A DNA stretch of 64,000 nt. Origin: Solwaraspora sp. WMMD1047. GTDB lineage: Bacteria > Actinomycetota > Actinomycetes > Mycobacteriales > Micromonosporaceae. The DNA lies in NCBI RefSeq assembly GCF_029626155.1, contig NZ_JARUBL010000001.1, positions 248,001 through 312,000 on the forward strand. Reading direction: 5' to 3'. The translations under genes and the position numbers were made by a program. Below are positions 35,470 to 45,658 of this stretch, piece by piece; the first letter of the stretch is position 1; each line of letters begins with the position of its first letter. Under the pieces are notes generated by a model. It was not told where the DNA came from. It saw only the letters and a list, made by a program, of their open reading frames with translations, and ran no database searches.

Positions 35470-37488
35470 TCAGCCCAGCGGCGCCGGAAGCGGGGCGTGG
35501 TGGACCACGGCCAGCCGGGAGACCGCCCGGGTCAGCACCACGTAGAGGCGGTGCAGGCCGCGTGGCTCGGCGGCCACGATGCCGGCCGGTTCGACGACCA
35601 CCACGTGGTCGTACTCCAGGCCCTTGACCAGGCTGGCCGGCACCACCGTGACGCGCGCCGCGGCCGTCGGATCGTCGGCGGCCGCGAACTCGATCCCGGC
35701 ACCGCGCAGCGCGGCCCGCAACTCCTCGACCGCCGCGTCCGCGGCGATCACCGCCACCGATCCGTCGTGGCCCAGCGCAGCCCGCACCTCGGCCACCGTC
35801 GCCGCCGCCAGGTCATCGGTGGTACGGATGTCGAGCGCGCCGTCGCGGCGCAGCGACCGGGCCGGCGGTACGTCGACGGCGAGCGCGGGCAGCAGCCGGT
35901 TGGCGAACTCGACCACCGCCGCCGGCACCCGGAACCCGGTGGTCAGCGGCACCACCCGGGCCGCCGGCTTGCCAAGGTGCCGCAGCGAGTCGCGCCAGTC
36001 GGTGGCGGCCCACGGCGCGGTGCCCTGCGCCAGGTCCCCGAGCAGGGTGATCGACCCGTGCTCGCTGCGCCGGGCGATGGCCCGGCACTGCATCGGGGAG
36101 AGATCCTGGGCCTCGTCGACCACCACGTGCCCGAAGCTGGCGGTCCGCTCGATCAGCCCGGTCGCCTCGTCGATCAACAGGGCGTCGGCGGCGCTCCACC
36201 GGGCCGACTTGACGCTGCGCGGTGGTCGCGGCCAGCGCAGCGCGGCCTGCTCCTCGGCGGTGAACAGGTCACCGGCGGCGGCCGCCAGCGCGTCGGCGTC
36301 GGAAAGCAGCCGGTACACCAGCGCCGGTGGGGTGACGGCCGGCCAGACCGCGTCCAGGAGATCGGTCACCGGCCGGCAGCGGGCCATCCGGCGCAGCCAG
36401 GCGTCGCCGGGCGAATCGCCCCGCCGCGACTCGGCCTGCCGCTGCAACAGGCCCACCACCCGGGCCCGCACCCGGTCCCGGCCGGTCGCGTAGGGCACCG
36501 GCTCGGTCCGGGTCTCGGCGATCAGCCGGCGCAGCGGCTCCACCCCGATCCGCCAGCGGTACGAGCCGTCCGGCACCACGATCGGCTCGACCGGCTCGCC
36601 GATCCCCGCCGCCAGCGCACGGCGCAGCAGTTCGGCCATCCGGATGTCGTGCTTGAGCGCCTCGGTCACCGGCCCGTCCACCCCGACCGCCCCGGCGGCA
36701 CCGACCAGATCCGCCACCGTGGCCTGGGAGACCTCCACCTCGCCGAGGGCCGGCAACACCGCCGCGATATAGGACAGGAAGGCCCGGTTCGGCCCGACCA
36801 CCAGCACCCCGGAGCGGCGCAGCCGGTCCCGGTGCAGATAGAGCAGGTACGCGGCCCGGTGCAGCCCGACCGCCGTCTTGCCGGTGCCCGGCGCCCCCTG
36901 GACGCAGATCGACTCGGCCAGGTCGGCGCGGACCAGCACGTCCTGCTCGGGTTGGATGGTGGCGACGATGTCGCGCATCGGCCCGACCCGGGGCCGTTCG
37001 ATCTCGGCGGTCAGGATCCGCGACGCGGTGCCCAACTCCTCGCCCCGGTCCAGGTGCTCGTCCTCGAACGAGGTGATCTCCCCGCGGTTGAAGCCGAACC
37101 GGCGGCGAACCCCGACCCCCTCCGGCTCGCGGGCGCTGGCCCGGTAGAACGAGCGGGAGACCGGCGCCCGCCAGTCCAGCACCATCGGCTCGCCCGCCTC
37201 GTCGGTGACGTGCCGCCGGCCGATGTGGTAGCGCCGGCCGGCGTGCTCGCCGCCGCCGAAGTCCAGCCGGCCGAAGAAGAGCGGGGTGTCCGGCCGGTCG
37301 GCCAGCTCGGCGACCCGCTGGGACAGATGCCGGCCGAGCTGCTCGGCGGTGTACGCGTCGCCGGCCACCTTGTCGCCGGTGGCGAACAGTGCCTGGGCGC
37401 GCTGGCGCATCCGGGTCAGGGCGGCCCGGGAGGCGGCGAGATGCTCGCGCTCCCGGTCGAGGTCGGTGTCGAGATCGAGGTCGGGCAC
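35470..37488 (-). CDS. HelD-like superfamily 1 ATPase (RNA polymerase recycling factor)
   Basis: A 672-residue UvrD/Rep-like protein: N-terminal coiled coil (DLDREREHLAASRAALTRMR), a DWRAPVSRSFYRA segment, Walker A GAPGTGKTAVGLHRAAYLLY at about residue 200, Walker B VVVDEAQDLSPMQ and C-terminal motif YVVLTRAVSRL. The arrangement matches HelD/HelR, which inserts its coiled coil and a second arm into RNA polymerase and releases stalled or rifamycin-bound enzyme. No rifamycin-associated element was recognised upstream. The insert between the two ATPase lobes is of normal size. Confidence 0.88.
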   Translation of the reverse strand: MPDLDLDTDLDREREHLAASRAALTRMRQRAQALFATGDKVAGDAYTAEQLGRHLSQRVAELADRPDTPLFFGRLDFGGGEHAGRRYHIGRRHVTDEAGEPMVLDWRAPVSRSFYRASAREPEGVGVRRRFGFNRGEITSFEDEHLDRGEELGTASRILTAEIERPRVGPMRDIVATIQPEQDVLVRADLAESICVQGAPGTGKTAVGLHRAAYLLYLHRDRLRRSGVLVVGPNRAFLSYIAAVLPALGEVEVSQATVADLVGAAGAVGVDGPVTEALKHDIRMAELLRRALAAGIGEPVEPIVVPDGSYRWRIGVEPLRRLIAETRTEPVPYATGRDRVRARVVGLLQRQAESRRGDSPGDAWLRRMARCRPVTDLLDAVWPAVTPPALVYRLLSDADALAAAAGDLFTAEEQAALRWPRPPRSVKSARWSAADALLIDEATGLIERTASFGHVVVDEAQDLSPMQCRAIARRSEHGSITLLGDLAQGTAPWAATDWRDSLRHLGKPAARVVPLTTGFRVPAAVVEFANRLLPALAVDVPPARSLRRDGALDIRTTDDLAAATVAEVRAALGHDGSVAVIAADAAVEELRAALRGAGIEFAAADDPTAAARVTVVPASLVKGLEYDHVVVVEPAGIVAAEPRGLHRLYVVLTRAVSRLAVVHHAPLPAPLG

Positions 37489-37696
37489 GCTGACGTCCTC
37501 ACCGGGTCAACCGCGGCTCGCTCGCGTGTCCGGGGGCGGATGGCCGGCACCCCGGCGCGGGACGTCCGGTGCGGTGCGCTCACCCCGGCCGTCGAGCGAC
37601 CTATCACCCTACGCCGCCCACCAACCCGATCCCACCGAATTATCCGGGCGTCGCCGTTGGTTGACTCGTGGCTCCGGCTCGCCTACTCGGCCATGA
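37489..37696. other. Intergenic, no gene seen
   Basis: About 208 bases between the HelD-like start and the toxin gene stop, both on the minus strand. It should hold the HelD promoter and the end of the toxin-antitoxin transcript. No strong hairpin or palindrome was found. Confidence 0.5.
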
Positions 37697-38050
37697 TCAC
37701 AATGTCAGGTGCAGGCGGAGGGCGTCGTCGAGTTGGCGGAGTAGAGCTGGTGGCAGCGCGCCGAGGCGACGGCTCAGACGGGAGACATCTATCGACCGGA
37801 TCTGCTCGGCCTGGCCTTTCGAGTCGACCGACAGTCCGATGGTCGGTTCCTTCGCGGGCAATGTGACCTGGAAGGGATAGACCCGGGTCGTGTTGCTGGT
37901 GACCGGTATGACCGTGACGACTCCACGGCCCCGGGACAGCGCGCTCCGGTTGGCCGCGTCGTTGCTCACCACGATCACCGGTCGCCGCTTGTCCGCCTCC
38001 GATCCCAGGGCCGGGCTCAGATCGGCGAGAAACACATCGCCGCGCCTCAT
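37697..38050 (-). CDS. MazF/PemK-family endoribonuclease toxin
   Basis: A 117-residue toxin starting at ATG 38050, inside the stop of the antitoxin gene (ATGA). The family pattern is clear: RRGDVFLADLSPALGSE near the N-terminus, RRPVIVVSNDAANR, then VIPVTSNTTRVYPFQV and a C-terminal SKGQAEQIRSIDVSRL. Conserved Arg and Ser/Thr residues of the active site are present. It should cleave single-stranded mRNA at a short sequence when free of antitoxin. Confidence 0.9.
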   Translation of the reverse strand: MRRGDVFLADLSPALGSEADKRRPVIVVSNDAANRSALSRGRGVVTVIPVTSNTTRVYPFQVTLPAKEPTIGLSVDSKGQAEQIRSIDVSRLSRRLGALPPALLRQLDDALRLHLTL

Positions 38051-38262
38051 CGCAGGCCGTCGCCGGTCGCGACGTCCCATATCTCGGCCTCACCGCTGGA
38101 GATCCACTCGTCGTTCGCCGCCTCGTAGTCTGCGGCGAGGTCCCGGTGGCGCAGCATCTCGACCGCCTCGTGGATGGCGGCCGAGCGGGTGGTGCCGTGC
38201 TCGTGGGCGTACCGGTCGACGAAGGCGACATCGTCCTCCGGCAGACTGACGCTTACCTTCAT
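38047..38262 (-). CDS. Ribbon-helix-helix antitoxin (MazE-type)
   Basis: A 71-residue protein: KVSVSLPEDDVAFVDRYA forms the DNA-binding ribbon and helix, TTRSAAIHEAVEMLR the second helix, and an acidic tail (AANDEWISSGEAEIWDVA) should bind the toxin. It is upstream of and overlaps the mazF-type gene, the usual order. It probably represses its own promoter together with the toxin. Confidence 0.88.
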   Translation of the reverse strand: MKVSVSLPEDDVAFVDRYAHEHGTTRSAAIHEAVEMLRHRDLAADYEAANDEWISSGEAEIWDVATGDGLR

Positions 38263-38300
38263 ACTCGAGATCCTACCGGCTTCCTACCCAATCGGCTACC

Positions 38301-38666
38301 CACGTTACCCCTCGTGCTGGACTGCTGCGGGACGAGTTGGACGGCAGCGAGAATCCGATCGCGAGACTGCGGGCTTTCGGCCGCCCGGCCGAGGTGGCAG
38401 CCCGGTACGGGCGGCCACTCGCCGTCATCGACCAGGCCGACACCCGCCGTTTCGTGCGGCTCGGTGTCATCGGCGTACTAGTGATCTGGCTACTTGGCGC
38501 GGCGTCCGCGCAAGGTGTCGTGCAAGTTCTGGATCGCCATCATCTTCTGGATCGCCATCATCGTCGCCGTGAGCCTCATCGACCTCCTGTTCAAGGCATG
38601 GCGACTGTTCAACCGGCCCGCGGCGGGGATTGGCGAGGTTGGGCGGAGAGGCGGGATCATGCCGGC
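38301..38666 (+). pseudogene. Remnant of a HAAS-domain membrane protein gene
   Basis: In one frame from about 38316 the sequence reads GLLRDELDGSENPIARLRAF, then GRPAEVAARYGRP and DQADTRRFVRLGVIGVLVIW; this is the end of a HAAS signalling domain running into a membrane segment. Near 38510 the similarity passes to another frame ([20 protein letters not shown], then [10 protein letters not shown]), ending at a TGA at 38668-38670. There is no start codon with a ribosome site and the N-terminal half of the domain is missing. It is therefore a 5'-truncated, frameshifted gene. Confidence 0.6.
38527..38562 (+). repeat. Exact 18-bp tandem duplication
   Basis: TTCTGGATCGCCATCATC occurs twice in immediate succession (38527-38544, 38545-38562). 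It duplicates six residues (FWIAII) in the second frame of the HAAS remnant. Confidence 0.9.
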
Positions 38667-38684
38667 ATGAGCGACGAGCGTGCC
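38626..38684 (+). repeat. 59-bp direct repeat, copy A (upstream of the Uma2 gene)
   Basis: Aligned without gaps to 39322-39380, 50 of 59 positions match. Both copies end in an ATG-led coding start (MSDERA here, MTDERAG in copy B) and include the promoter-like GGATTGGCG...GCGGGATCATG. Copy A leads only to a 19-codon dead-end frame (38667-38726), so it looks like a duplicated promoter and start of the ArsR-type regulator gene. Confidence 0.8.
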
Positions 38685-38722
38685 ACGCTTGTGACAGGAT
38701 TCGGTTGGGAGGTGAGTCGCCG

Positions 38723-39280
38723 ATGAGTGTTGCCGTCCTCGATCATCTCGGGCCGTGGACCGAAGATGAATACTTCGCGATCGGCGAGACCACCAATCGG
38801 ATCGAGCTGTTCGACGGGAGCCTGCTGGTGAGCCCAGCGCCCACCACGCGCCATCAGCACATATCCCGACGGCTGGCGAATCTGGTCGATGCCTCGGCCG
38901 ACACGGCCGGCCTCTGGGTCTACGAGGCGGTGAATGTTCGCCTGGCGAGTGGCCGCATCTTCATTCCCGACCTCGTGGTGACGCCGATCGAGGACGTCAC
39001 GACCATCGACGCGGCGGACGTGGTGCTGGCCGGCGAGGTGGTCTCACCAGGTAACGCCGGCACTGACCGGCTGCTGAAGATGCAGCTCTACGCCGCGGCG
39101 CGGATCCCCTGGTATCTCCTCGTCGAAGCGGAGCGGCCGGATTCGGTGGCGCTGCGGCTGCTCCGCCTGGACGGCCAGCACTACGTCGAGCATGCGATCG
39201 CGAAGGACGGCGAGACGCTTACCGCCGCCGACCCGTTCGGGATCGAAATCGAGACCGGGGCTCTTCTGCGTCGCCGTTAG
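38723..39280 (+). CDS. Uma2-family PD-(D/E)XK nuclease-like protein
   Basis: A 185-residue protein starting at ATG 38723, after GGGAGGTGAG. The Uma2 (DUF820) pattern is seen: a tyrosine and Glu in [42 protein letters not shown] with the acidic residue, then [30 protein letters not shown] with the catalytic-type Lys. The family has a restriction-endonuclease fold, but its cellular role is not settled. It lies between two copies of a 59-bp direct repeat. Confidence 0.87.
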   Translation: MSVAVLDHLGPWTEDEYFAIGETTNRIELFDGSLLVSPAPTTRHQHISRRLANLVDASADTAGLWVYEAVNVRLASGRIFIPDLVVTPIEDVTTIDAADVVLAGEVVSPGNAGTDRLLKMQLYAAARIPWYLLVEAERPDSVALRLLRLDGQHYVEHAIAKDGETLTAADPFGIEIETGALLRRR

Positions 39281-39321
39281 TGGACTTCCTGTTCCGGCCA
39301 GCCTGACAGTCGGTCCGGCAT

Positions 39322-39380
39322 GGGATTGGCGGGGTCGGGTCGCGGGGCGGGATCATGCCTGCATGACTGACGAGCGTGCC
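39322..39380 (+). repeat. 59-bp direct repeat, copy B (promoter and start of ArsR-type gene)
   Basis: Second copy of the sequence at 38626-38684 (9 mismatches, no gaps). Here it leads into the intact regulator gene at 39363, so this is probably the parental copy. Confidence 0.8.
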
Positions 39381-39950
39381 GGGCTGCCGCGGATGACGAT
39401 CACCGATCCGCAGGTGATGCGGGCGCTGGCCCACCCGGCGCGGCTGGCCATCCTGGATCATCTCGGCTCGACCGACGAGCCGGTGACGGCGACCGGGTGC
39501 GCGGAGGTGGTCGGGCTGTCGCCCAGTGCCACCAGCTACCACCTGCGGGCGCTGGCCAAGGCCGGCATGGTGGAGCAGGCGCCGAGTCGGGGCGACGCCC
39601 GCGAGCGGCTCTGGCGCAGCGCGGCGCAGACCTGGTCGATCAACGCCGGTCAGGACGCCGCGCCGGAGACCCGGGCGGCCGAGGCGGCGCTGATCGAGGT
39701 CTTCGTCGCCCGGCACCTGGCGCGGGTGCGGGACTGGCTGGACCGGTCCGGCGAGGTGTCGAAGGAGTGGTACGACGCCGCCATGATGAGCGACTCGACG
39801 CTGCTGATCACCGCCGAGGAGCTGACCGAGCTGAACACGGCGGTGCTGGCGTTGCTGGAGCCGTACAAGCGGCGTCGGCGGTCGGCCGGGTCGGCGGTCG
39901 AGGGGGCGCGGCCGGTGGCGGCGCACTACGTGATGTTGCCGCTGGACTGA
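39363..39950 (+). CDS. ArsR-type winged-helix transcriptional regulator
   Basis: A 195-residue protein. The winged helix occupies residues about 12-90 (ITDPQVMRALAHPARLAILD, then TATGCAEVVGLSPSATSYHL and GDARERLWR). The C-terminal 100 residues are helical, with RHLARVRDWLDRSGEVSKEW, a pattern of the helix-turn-helix regulators paired with MFS drug exporters. The next gene is such an exporter, 46 bases downstream, and is probably its target. Confidence 0.9.
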   Translation: MTDERAGLPRMTITDPQVMRALAHPARLAILDHLGSTDEPVTATGCAEVVGLSPSATSYHLRALAKAGMVEQAPSRGDARERLWRSAAQTWSINAGQDAAPETRAAEAALIEVFVARHLARVRDWLDRSGEVSKEWYDAAMMSDSTLLITAEELTELNTAVLALLEPYKRRRRSAGSAVEGARPVAAHYVMLPLD

Positions 39951-39965
39951 GGCAGCCCTCTTGCC

Positions 39966-39996
39966 CCGGGCAGATGTGAAGGATTATTTTCGAAGC
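39966..39996 (+). promoter_or_regulatory. Candidate operator between ArsR-type and MFS genes
   Basis: The AT-rich stretch GTGAAGGATTATTTTCGAAG ends at the adopted MFS start. GAAGGA at its left side is mirrored by TCCTTC (39998-40003), and TTCGAA lies between them, giving imperfect dyad symmetry across the start codon. This is a plausible binding site for the regulator encoded upstream. Confidence 0.35.
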
Positions 39997-41334
39997 ATGT
40001 CCTTCGTATCTGCCGGTGTCGCCATGCCACCGGGACCGTGGCGCGCGGTCTACACGGTCGCCGCGGGTCGCGGGTTCGCCGTCTGCGCCGACTTCCTGGT
40101 CGCCACCACGCTGGTCCTGGTGCTCCAGTCGGCCGGCTACGGCGGGCTGGCGGTGGCCGCCGTGCTGCTGGCGAAGGTGGTGCCGGTCGTCGCGCTCGCC
40201 CCGCTGGCCGGCCGGCTCGCCGACCGCGTCGACGCCGGCCGGCTGCTGCTGACGCTCGGCCTCGCCCAGGCCGGCACCGCAACGGTGCTCGCGCTCGTCG
40301 ACCACCCGGTGGCCTGGGTCGCGCTCGTCGGCCTGCTCTCCGCCGGGCTGGCCGTCAGCCAGCCGACCATCTCGGCGCTCATCCCGGGCCTGGTCGGCCG
40401 GGCCGACCTGCCCCGGGCCGGCGCGGTCAACCAGACCGCCGGAACGATCGGCATGATGACCGGCCCGGCGCTGGCCGGCGTCCTGCTCGGGCAGTTCGGC
40501 CGCTCGACGCCGCTGCTGGTCGGCGTACTCGGTTATCTCGCCCTGGCCGGGGCGGGGCTGGCGTTGCGTACCCGTCGGTCGGCGGTTGGCGGCGCGGCGC
40601 CGGCGGCGGCCGACGGTGCCCGGCCCGCGACGGCCAGGGCCTGGTCGGCCTGGCGGGACCCGCTGCTGCGCGCCATCATGATCTCGATCGCGGCGGTGGT
40701 CGGCGGGGTCGGCGCGATTAACGTGGTCCATGTCTTCTTCGTCCGCGAGACGCTCGGGGCATCGGAGACCATGTACGGCTTCATCGAGGCGACCGAGATG
40801 GCCGGGCTGCTGGTGGGCGCCTGGATCTTCGCCAGGGTGGCCCGGCGGATCGGCGACGACGGACGGCTGGTACGCGGGGTGCTCCTGTTGCTCGGCGGGA
40901 TCTGCGCCCTGTTTCCACTGGCGTCGGTGCTCGGCGCGGCCGGCTGGCTGATCCCCGTCTGGGTCGTCGCCGGCTCCTTCAACGGCGGGATGAACGTCTT
41001 CACCGGCGTGGTGGTCGCCAACCGGGCGCCCGCGCAGTTCCGGGGCCGGGCGTTCGCCACCCTCGGGGCGACCGTCCAGGCCGCCGCCGTGCTCGGCTAC
41101 CTCGCCGGCGGGGTGCTGGTCGAGTTGGTGCCGGTCCGGCCGCTGATCGCCGGCCTCGGCGTGGTCGGGCTGCTGGTGGTGGCCGGCCTGGCGCCCGCGG
41201 TCTTCCGGGCCACCCGCGGGCCGGTCGGAACCGCGCCCCTGCCCGCATCCGACCCGGCCGCCGGACCCGGGCCGGACAGCGAGCCTGCCGGCGGCCGGGA
41301 TGCGGGGTTGGCCACTTCCCGGGCCGTGAGCTGA
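39997..41334 (+). CDS. MFS transporter (probable drug exporter)
   Basis: A 445-residue major facilitator with about twelve membrane segments. The cytosolic motif LAPLAGRLADRVDAGRLLL between segments 2 and 3, and GLLSAGLAVSQPTISALIPG, mark the enterobactin/macrolide exporter (MefA/EntS-like) group. The last 40 residues are a hydrophilic tail. ATG 39997 is preferred; ATG 40024 is also possible. It probably exports a toxic compound sensed by the upstream ArsR-type regulator. Confidence 0.88.
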   Translation: MSFVSAGVAMPPGPWRAVYTVAAGRGFAVCADFLVATTLVLVLQSAGYGGLAVAAVLLAKVVPVVALAPLAGRLADRVDAGRLLLTLGLAQAGTATVLALVDHPVAWVALVGLLSAGLAVSQPTISALIPGLVGRADLPRAGAVNQTAGTIGMMTGPALAGVLLGQFGRSTPLLVGVLGYLALAGAGLALRTRRSAVGGAAPAAADGARPATARAWSAWRDPLLRAIMISIAAVVGGVGAINVVHVFFVRETLGASETMYGFIEATEMAGLLVGAWIFARVARRIGDDGRLVRGVLLLLGGICALFPLASVLGAAGWLIPVWVVAGSFNGGMNVFTGVVVANRAPAQFRGRAFATLGATVQAAAVLGYLAGGVLVELVPVRPLIAGLGVVGLLVVAGLAPAVFRATRGPVGTAPLPASDPAAGPGPDSEPAGGRDAGLATSRAVS

Positions 41335-42216
<882 letters not shown>

Positions 42217-42231
42217 CCTGCTGACCCGCGC

Positions 42232-43200
42232 TCAGCCGGCGCGCAGCTGCTTCGCCACGTCCTGGCACATCTTGGCACCCGGTTCGTAGCCCCGGTTGAT
42301 GTCGTACTGCACCATCACCGCCATCGTCCAGCCGTCCCCGATGGCGAGACAGTTGACGTGGTACTCCTGTTCCTCGGTCCGGTCGACCCAGCCGTTCTTG
42401 ATCGCGATCGTCTTCCGGAGCTTGGTCGGGAACGCCTTGCGGATGCCGAAGTCGCCGACCCCGCGGACCGCCCGCATCTCGTCGAGCAGCCAGTCGGTCC
42501 ACTCGGGGCCGGCGGCCCGCCCATCGGCGATGCAGGCGCCCATCCGGGCCGCGTCCTGCGGGGAGAGCTCGGTTCGGCTCCAGCCGCCGTCGTCCGCCGG
42601 GCTGCTGTCGGTCAGCTTGCAGAGCTTGATCAGCCGCTTCATCGACGCGAGCTTGCCGTTGACGTTGAACAGCGTCTGGGCGGCGTTGTTGTCACTGTCC
42701 CGGATCATGATCCGGACCTGTTCCAGCCGGGCGTCGCTCGGCTCGTCGCCGGCCTCGGCGGTGCGGCGCAGGTAGTCGGCCGCGATCCACGCCTTGATCA
42801 GCGAGGCGGTGAAGCTGGTCTCGTCCCGGTTCGCCGAGCCGGACATCTCGCCGGTACGGGTGTCCAGCAGCGCCCAGGACCACCAGCCGTCGACGTCGAG
42901 AGTGACGTCGGTCGGGCGAACCGGCAGCGCCGGCAGGGTCGGGGTGGGCGTCGGGGTCGGCCGGCCGGACCGGCTCGCGGCCTCTTCGCCGGTGGCCGGG
43001 CCGGTGGACCCGGTGGCCTGGTCCCACTGCGCGGCGGCGCTCGCCGCCAGCGGCGAGCCGGGCAGCAGCCGCAGCCCGACCAGGACCAGGGTGAGCAGGA
43101 CGCCGGCGATGAGGCCGAGCCGCAACAGGCTGACGTCGCCGCCCCGCCGGGCGGCGCTCGGACGGCGGCCGTTACGACCGGCCCGCCGGGTGCCGGCCAT
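42232..43200 (-). CDS. Membrane-anchored beta-lactamase-fold serine hydrolase, paralogue 1
   Basis: A 322-residue protein: basic N-terminus, one membrane segment (about 24-47), a Thr/Pro linker (PTPTPTPTLP, 81-90), then an extracytoplasmic domain with the penicillin-binding/beta-lactamase triads S133-L-I-K136 (TASLIK), S169-D170-N171 (RDSDN) and K268-N269-G270 in place of KTG. Such proteins could act on peptidoglycan or bind beta-lactams; class A beta-lactamase-like DUF families in actinomycetes share the pattern. Its start overlaps the stop of paralogue 2 by one base. Confidence 0.82.
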   Translation of the reverse strand: MAGTRRAGRNGRRPSAARRGGDVSLLRLGLIAGVLLTLVLVGLRLLPGSPLAASAAAQWDQATGSTGPATGEEAASRSGRPTPTPTPTLPALPVRPTDVTLDVDGWWSWALLDTRTGEMSGSANRDETSFTASLIKAWIAADYLRRTAEAGDEPSDARLEQVRIMIRDSDNNAAQTLFNVNGKLASMKRLIKLCKLTDSSPADDGGWSRTELSPQDAARMGACIADGRAAGPEWTDWLLDEMRAVRGVGDFGIRKAFPTKLRKTIAIKNGWVDRTEEQEYHVNCLAIGDGWTMAVMVQYDINRGYEPGAKMCQDVAKQLRAG

Positions 43201-44156
43201 CAGCTCTTCACCAACGGCGCGGGAATCTTGAGCGCGGCGCCCGGTCGGGCGCTCACCAGCTGGGTGGCGACGCTGGCGCAGGTGTCGGCGCCGTGGTCGA
43301 GGCCGCGGGCGCCCCGGTACCGCATCATCACCGCGAGCGCCCAGTCATCGGTGACCGCCAGGCAGTTCAGGTGCCACATGCCGTCGGCGCCGATCAGCGT
43401 CCAGCCGTTCTTGATTGCCACCGGGCTCTGCGCGAGCAGTTCCTTCGGCAGGCCGTCGATGATCCCCCACCGACCACCACCCCGGGTTCGCTGCTGGTCC
43501 TTGCTGGCGGTGCTGCCGCGTACCTTGGTCATCTCGGCGAGCACCCAGTTGGTCCATCTGGGACCGGCGGCGGTGCCGTTCTTGACGCATTCGCCGAGTC
43601 GGACGGCGTCGCGCGGGGACATCTGGGTGTAGCTCCACCAGACGCCGCGGCTGCCGGCCGGCGCTCCGGGCCGGGTGTCCGTCAGCCGGCAGAGCTTGAT
43701 CATCCGGGTGATCACCGCGTCCCGCCCGCCGAGCCGGTAGAGGCTCTCGGCGGCGCTGTCGTCGCTGTCCCGGATGGCGCTGCTCGCCTGCCGCTTGCGC
43801 TCGGCGCTGGGCTCGGTGTCGCCTAGTTGGCGCAGGTAGTCGGAGACCAGCCAGATCTTGATCATCGATTCGGTCGAGCTGGTCTTCGACATGTTCTTGG
43901 CCCCGGAGATCTCACCGCTGGCCCGGTCGAGCAGGGCCCAGGAGAAGAAGTCGTCCATGCCCTCCGCCTTGACCGGCGCGGACACCAGGGTCGGTGGCGG
44001 CGGCGCGGCCAGGGTGCTCGCCGGCACCTCGACGACGGTATCTAGTGAAACGGATTCAACACCGCCGCTCAGCCGCGCATACGCGGTGGGGACGAGCATG
44101 ACACCGCCGAGCAGGATCGTCGCGGCGGCGAACGCCATGATCACGCGAGGACGCAT
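43200..44156 (-). CDS. Exported beta-lactamase-fold serine hydrolase, paralogue 2
   Basis: A 318-residue protein with a signal anchor (residues 5-27) and the same domain as the following gene: S97-M-I-K100 (TESMIK), S131-D132-D133 where paralogue 1 has SDN, and K249-N250-G251. The two proteins align along the catalytic domain (for example KLCKLTD/KLCRLTD and LNCLA in both), so they arose by tandem duplication. The Asn-to-Asp change in the second motif may alter or weaken catalysis. It is first in a two-gene operon. Confidence 0.82.
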   Translation of the reverse strand: MRPRVIMAFAAATILLGGVMLVPTAYARLSGGVESVSLDTVVEVPASTLAAPPPPTLVSAPVKAEGMDDFFSWALLDRASGEISGAKNMSKTSSTESMIKIWLVSDYLRQLGDTEPSAERKRQASSAIRDSDDSAAESLYRLGGRDAVITRMIKLCRLTDTRPGAPAGSRGVWWSYTQMSPRDAVRLGECVKNGTAAGPRWTNWVLAEMTKVRGSTASKDQQRTRGGGRWGIIDGLPKELLAQSPVAIKNGWTLIGADGMWHLNCLAVTDDWALAVMMRYRGARGLDHGADTCASVATQLVSARPGAALKIPAPLVKS

Positions 44157-44217
44157 GAGAGGCGGACTCCAGGTGCTCAGGGCCGGGGGGCGCGGGTCGG
44201 GTGCGCTTCGGGTTGTC

Positions 44218-44257
44218 GCGGGAGCGGTGCTGCCGGGGGGACCGGCAGTGCTCCCGC
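44218..44257 (-). promoter_or_regulatory. Hairpin in the leader of the serine hydrolase operon
   Basis: GCGGGAGC and CTGCCGG on the left pair with CCGGCAG and GCTCCCGC on the right, with a small internal loop, 60 bases upstream of the first start. It could be an mRNA leader structure. Confidence 0.4.
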
Positions 44258-44492
44258 GCGCACGGTCCGCCCGGGGAGGGGGCGGGGCCGCCGCGCGGAA
44301 AGTCTACGTCGGGAATCGCGACACGCCAGATGTCGACGGTGCCTGATCTCTGCCGTCGAACGGAAATAAACCCTTATGTAGCAAGACATCCTGAATTCTG
44401 GCGGCGAGCCGATATGGGTTATTTGTCCAAAAGGGAAGGAAATGCGAGCCAGGAGTGATCGAGCCGTGACCAAAGGTAGTGGGCGGCAATTC

Positions 44493-44533
44493 TGTTACAC
44501 CTCTTGGTTACTGGTGGGTTGAGCTGTAACACT
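44493..44533 (+). promoter_or_regulatory. paa promoter overlapped by an inverted repeat
   Basis: TGTTACA (44493-44499) and TGTAACA (44525-44531) are exact inverted copies. A promoter-like TTGGTT (44504-44509), a 17-base spacer and TAACAC (44527-44532) overlap them, and the adopted GTG of paaA follows 7 bases later. A repressor binding the repeat would block transcription. PaaR/PaaX-type repressors do this elsewhere, but none is encoded nearby. Confidence 0.5.
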
Positions 44534-44539
44534 TGGTTC

Positions 44540-45654
<1,115 letters not shown>

Positions 45655-45658
<4 letters not shown>

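Larger units (their letters stand above)
44157..44539. other. Divergent regulatory region between serine hydrolase and paa operons
   Basis: About 383 bases with no supported gene. The left 180 bases are very GC-rich and hold a long hairpin; from about 44330 to 44480 the DNA is unusually AT-rich for this window (for example GAAATAAACCCTTATGTAGC), and the right end carries the paa promoter and inverted repeat. Confidence 0.6.

Noticed and set aside
37489-37700. Rifamycin-associated element upstream of the HelD-like gene
   Set aside because: I read both strands for the long GC-rich dyad described for such genes and did not recognise it; a computed scan would be decisive.
35425-37866. Open plus-strand frame of 813 codons
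   Set aside because: It is antisense to the HelD-like ATPase, whose motifs are complete on the other strand.
39322-39380. Terminal repeats of an insertion sequence around the Uma2 gene
   Set aside because: The copies are direct, not inverted, include a promoter and coding start, and no transposase lies between them.
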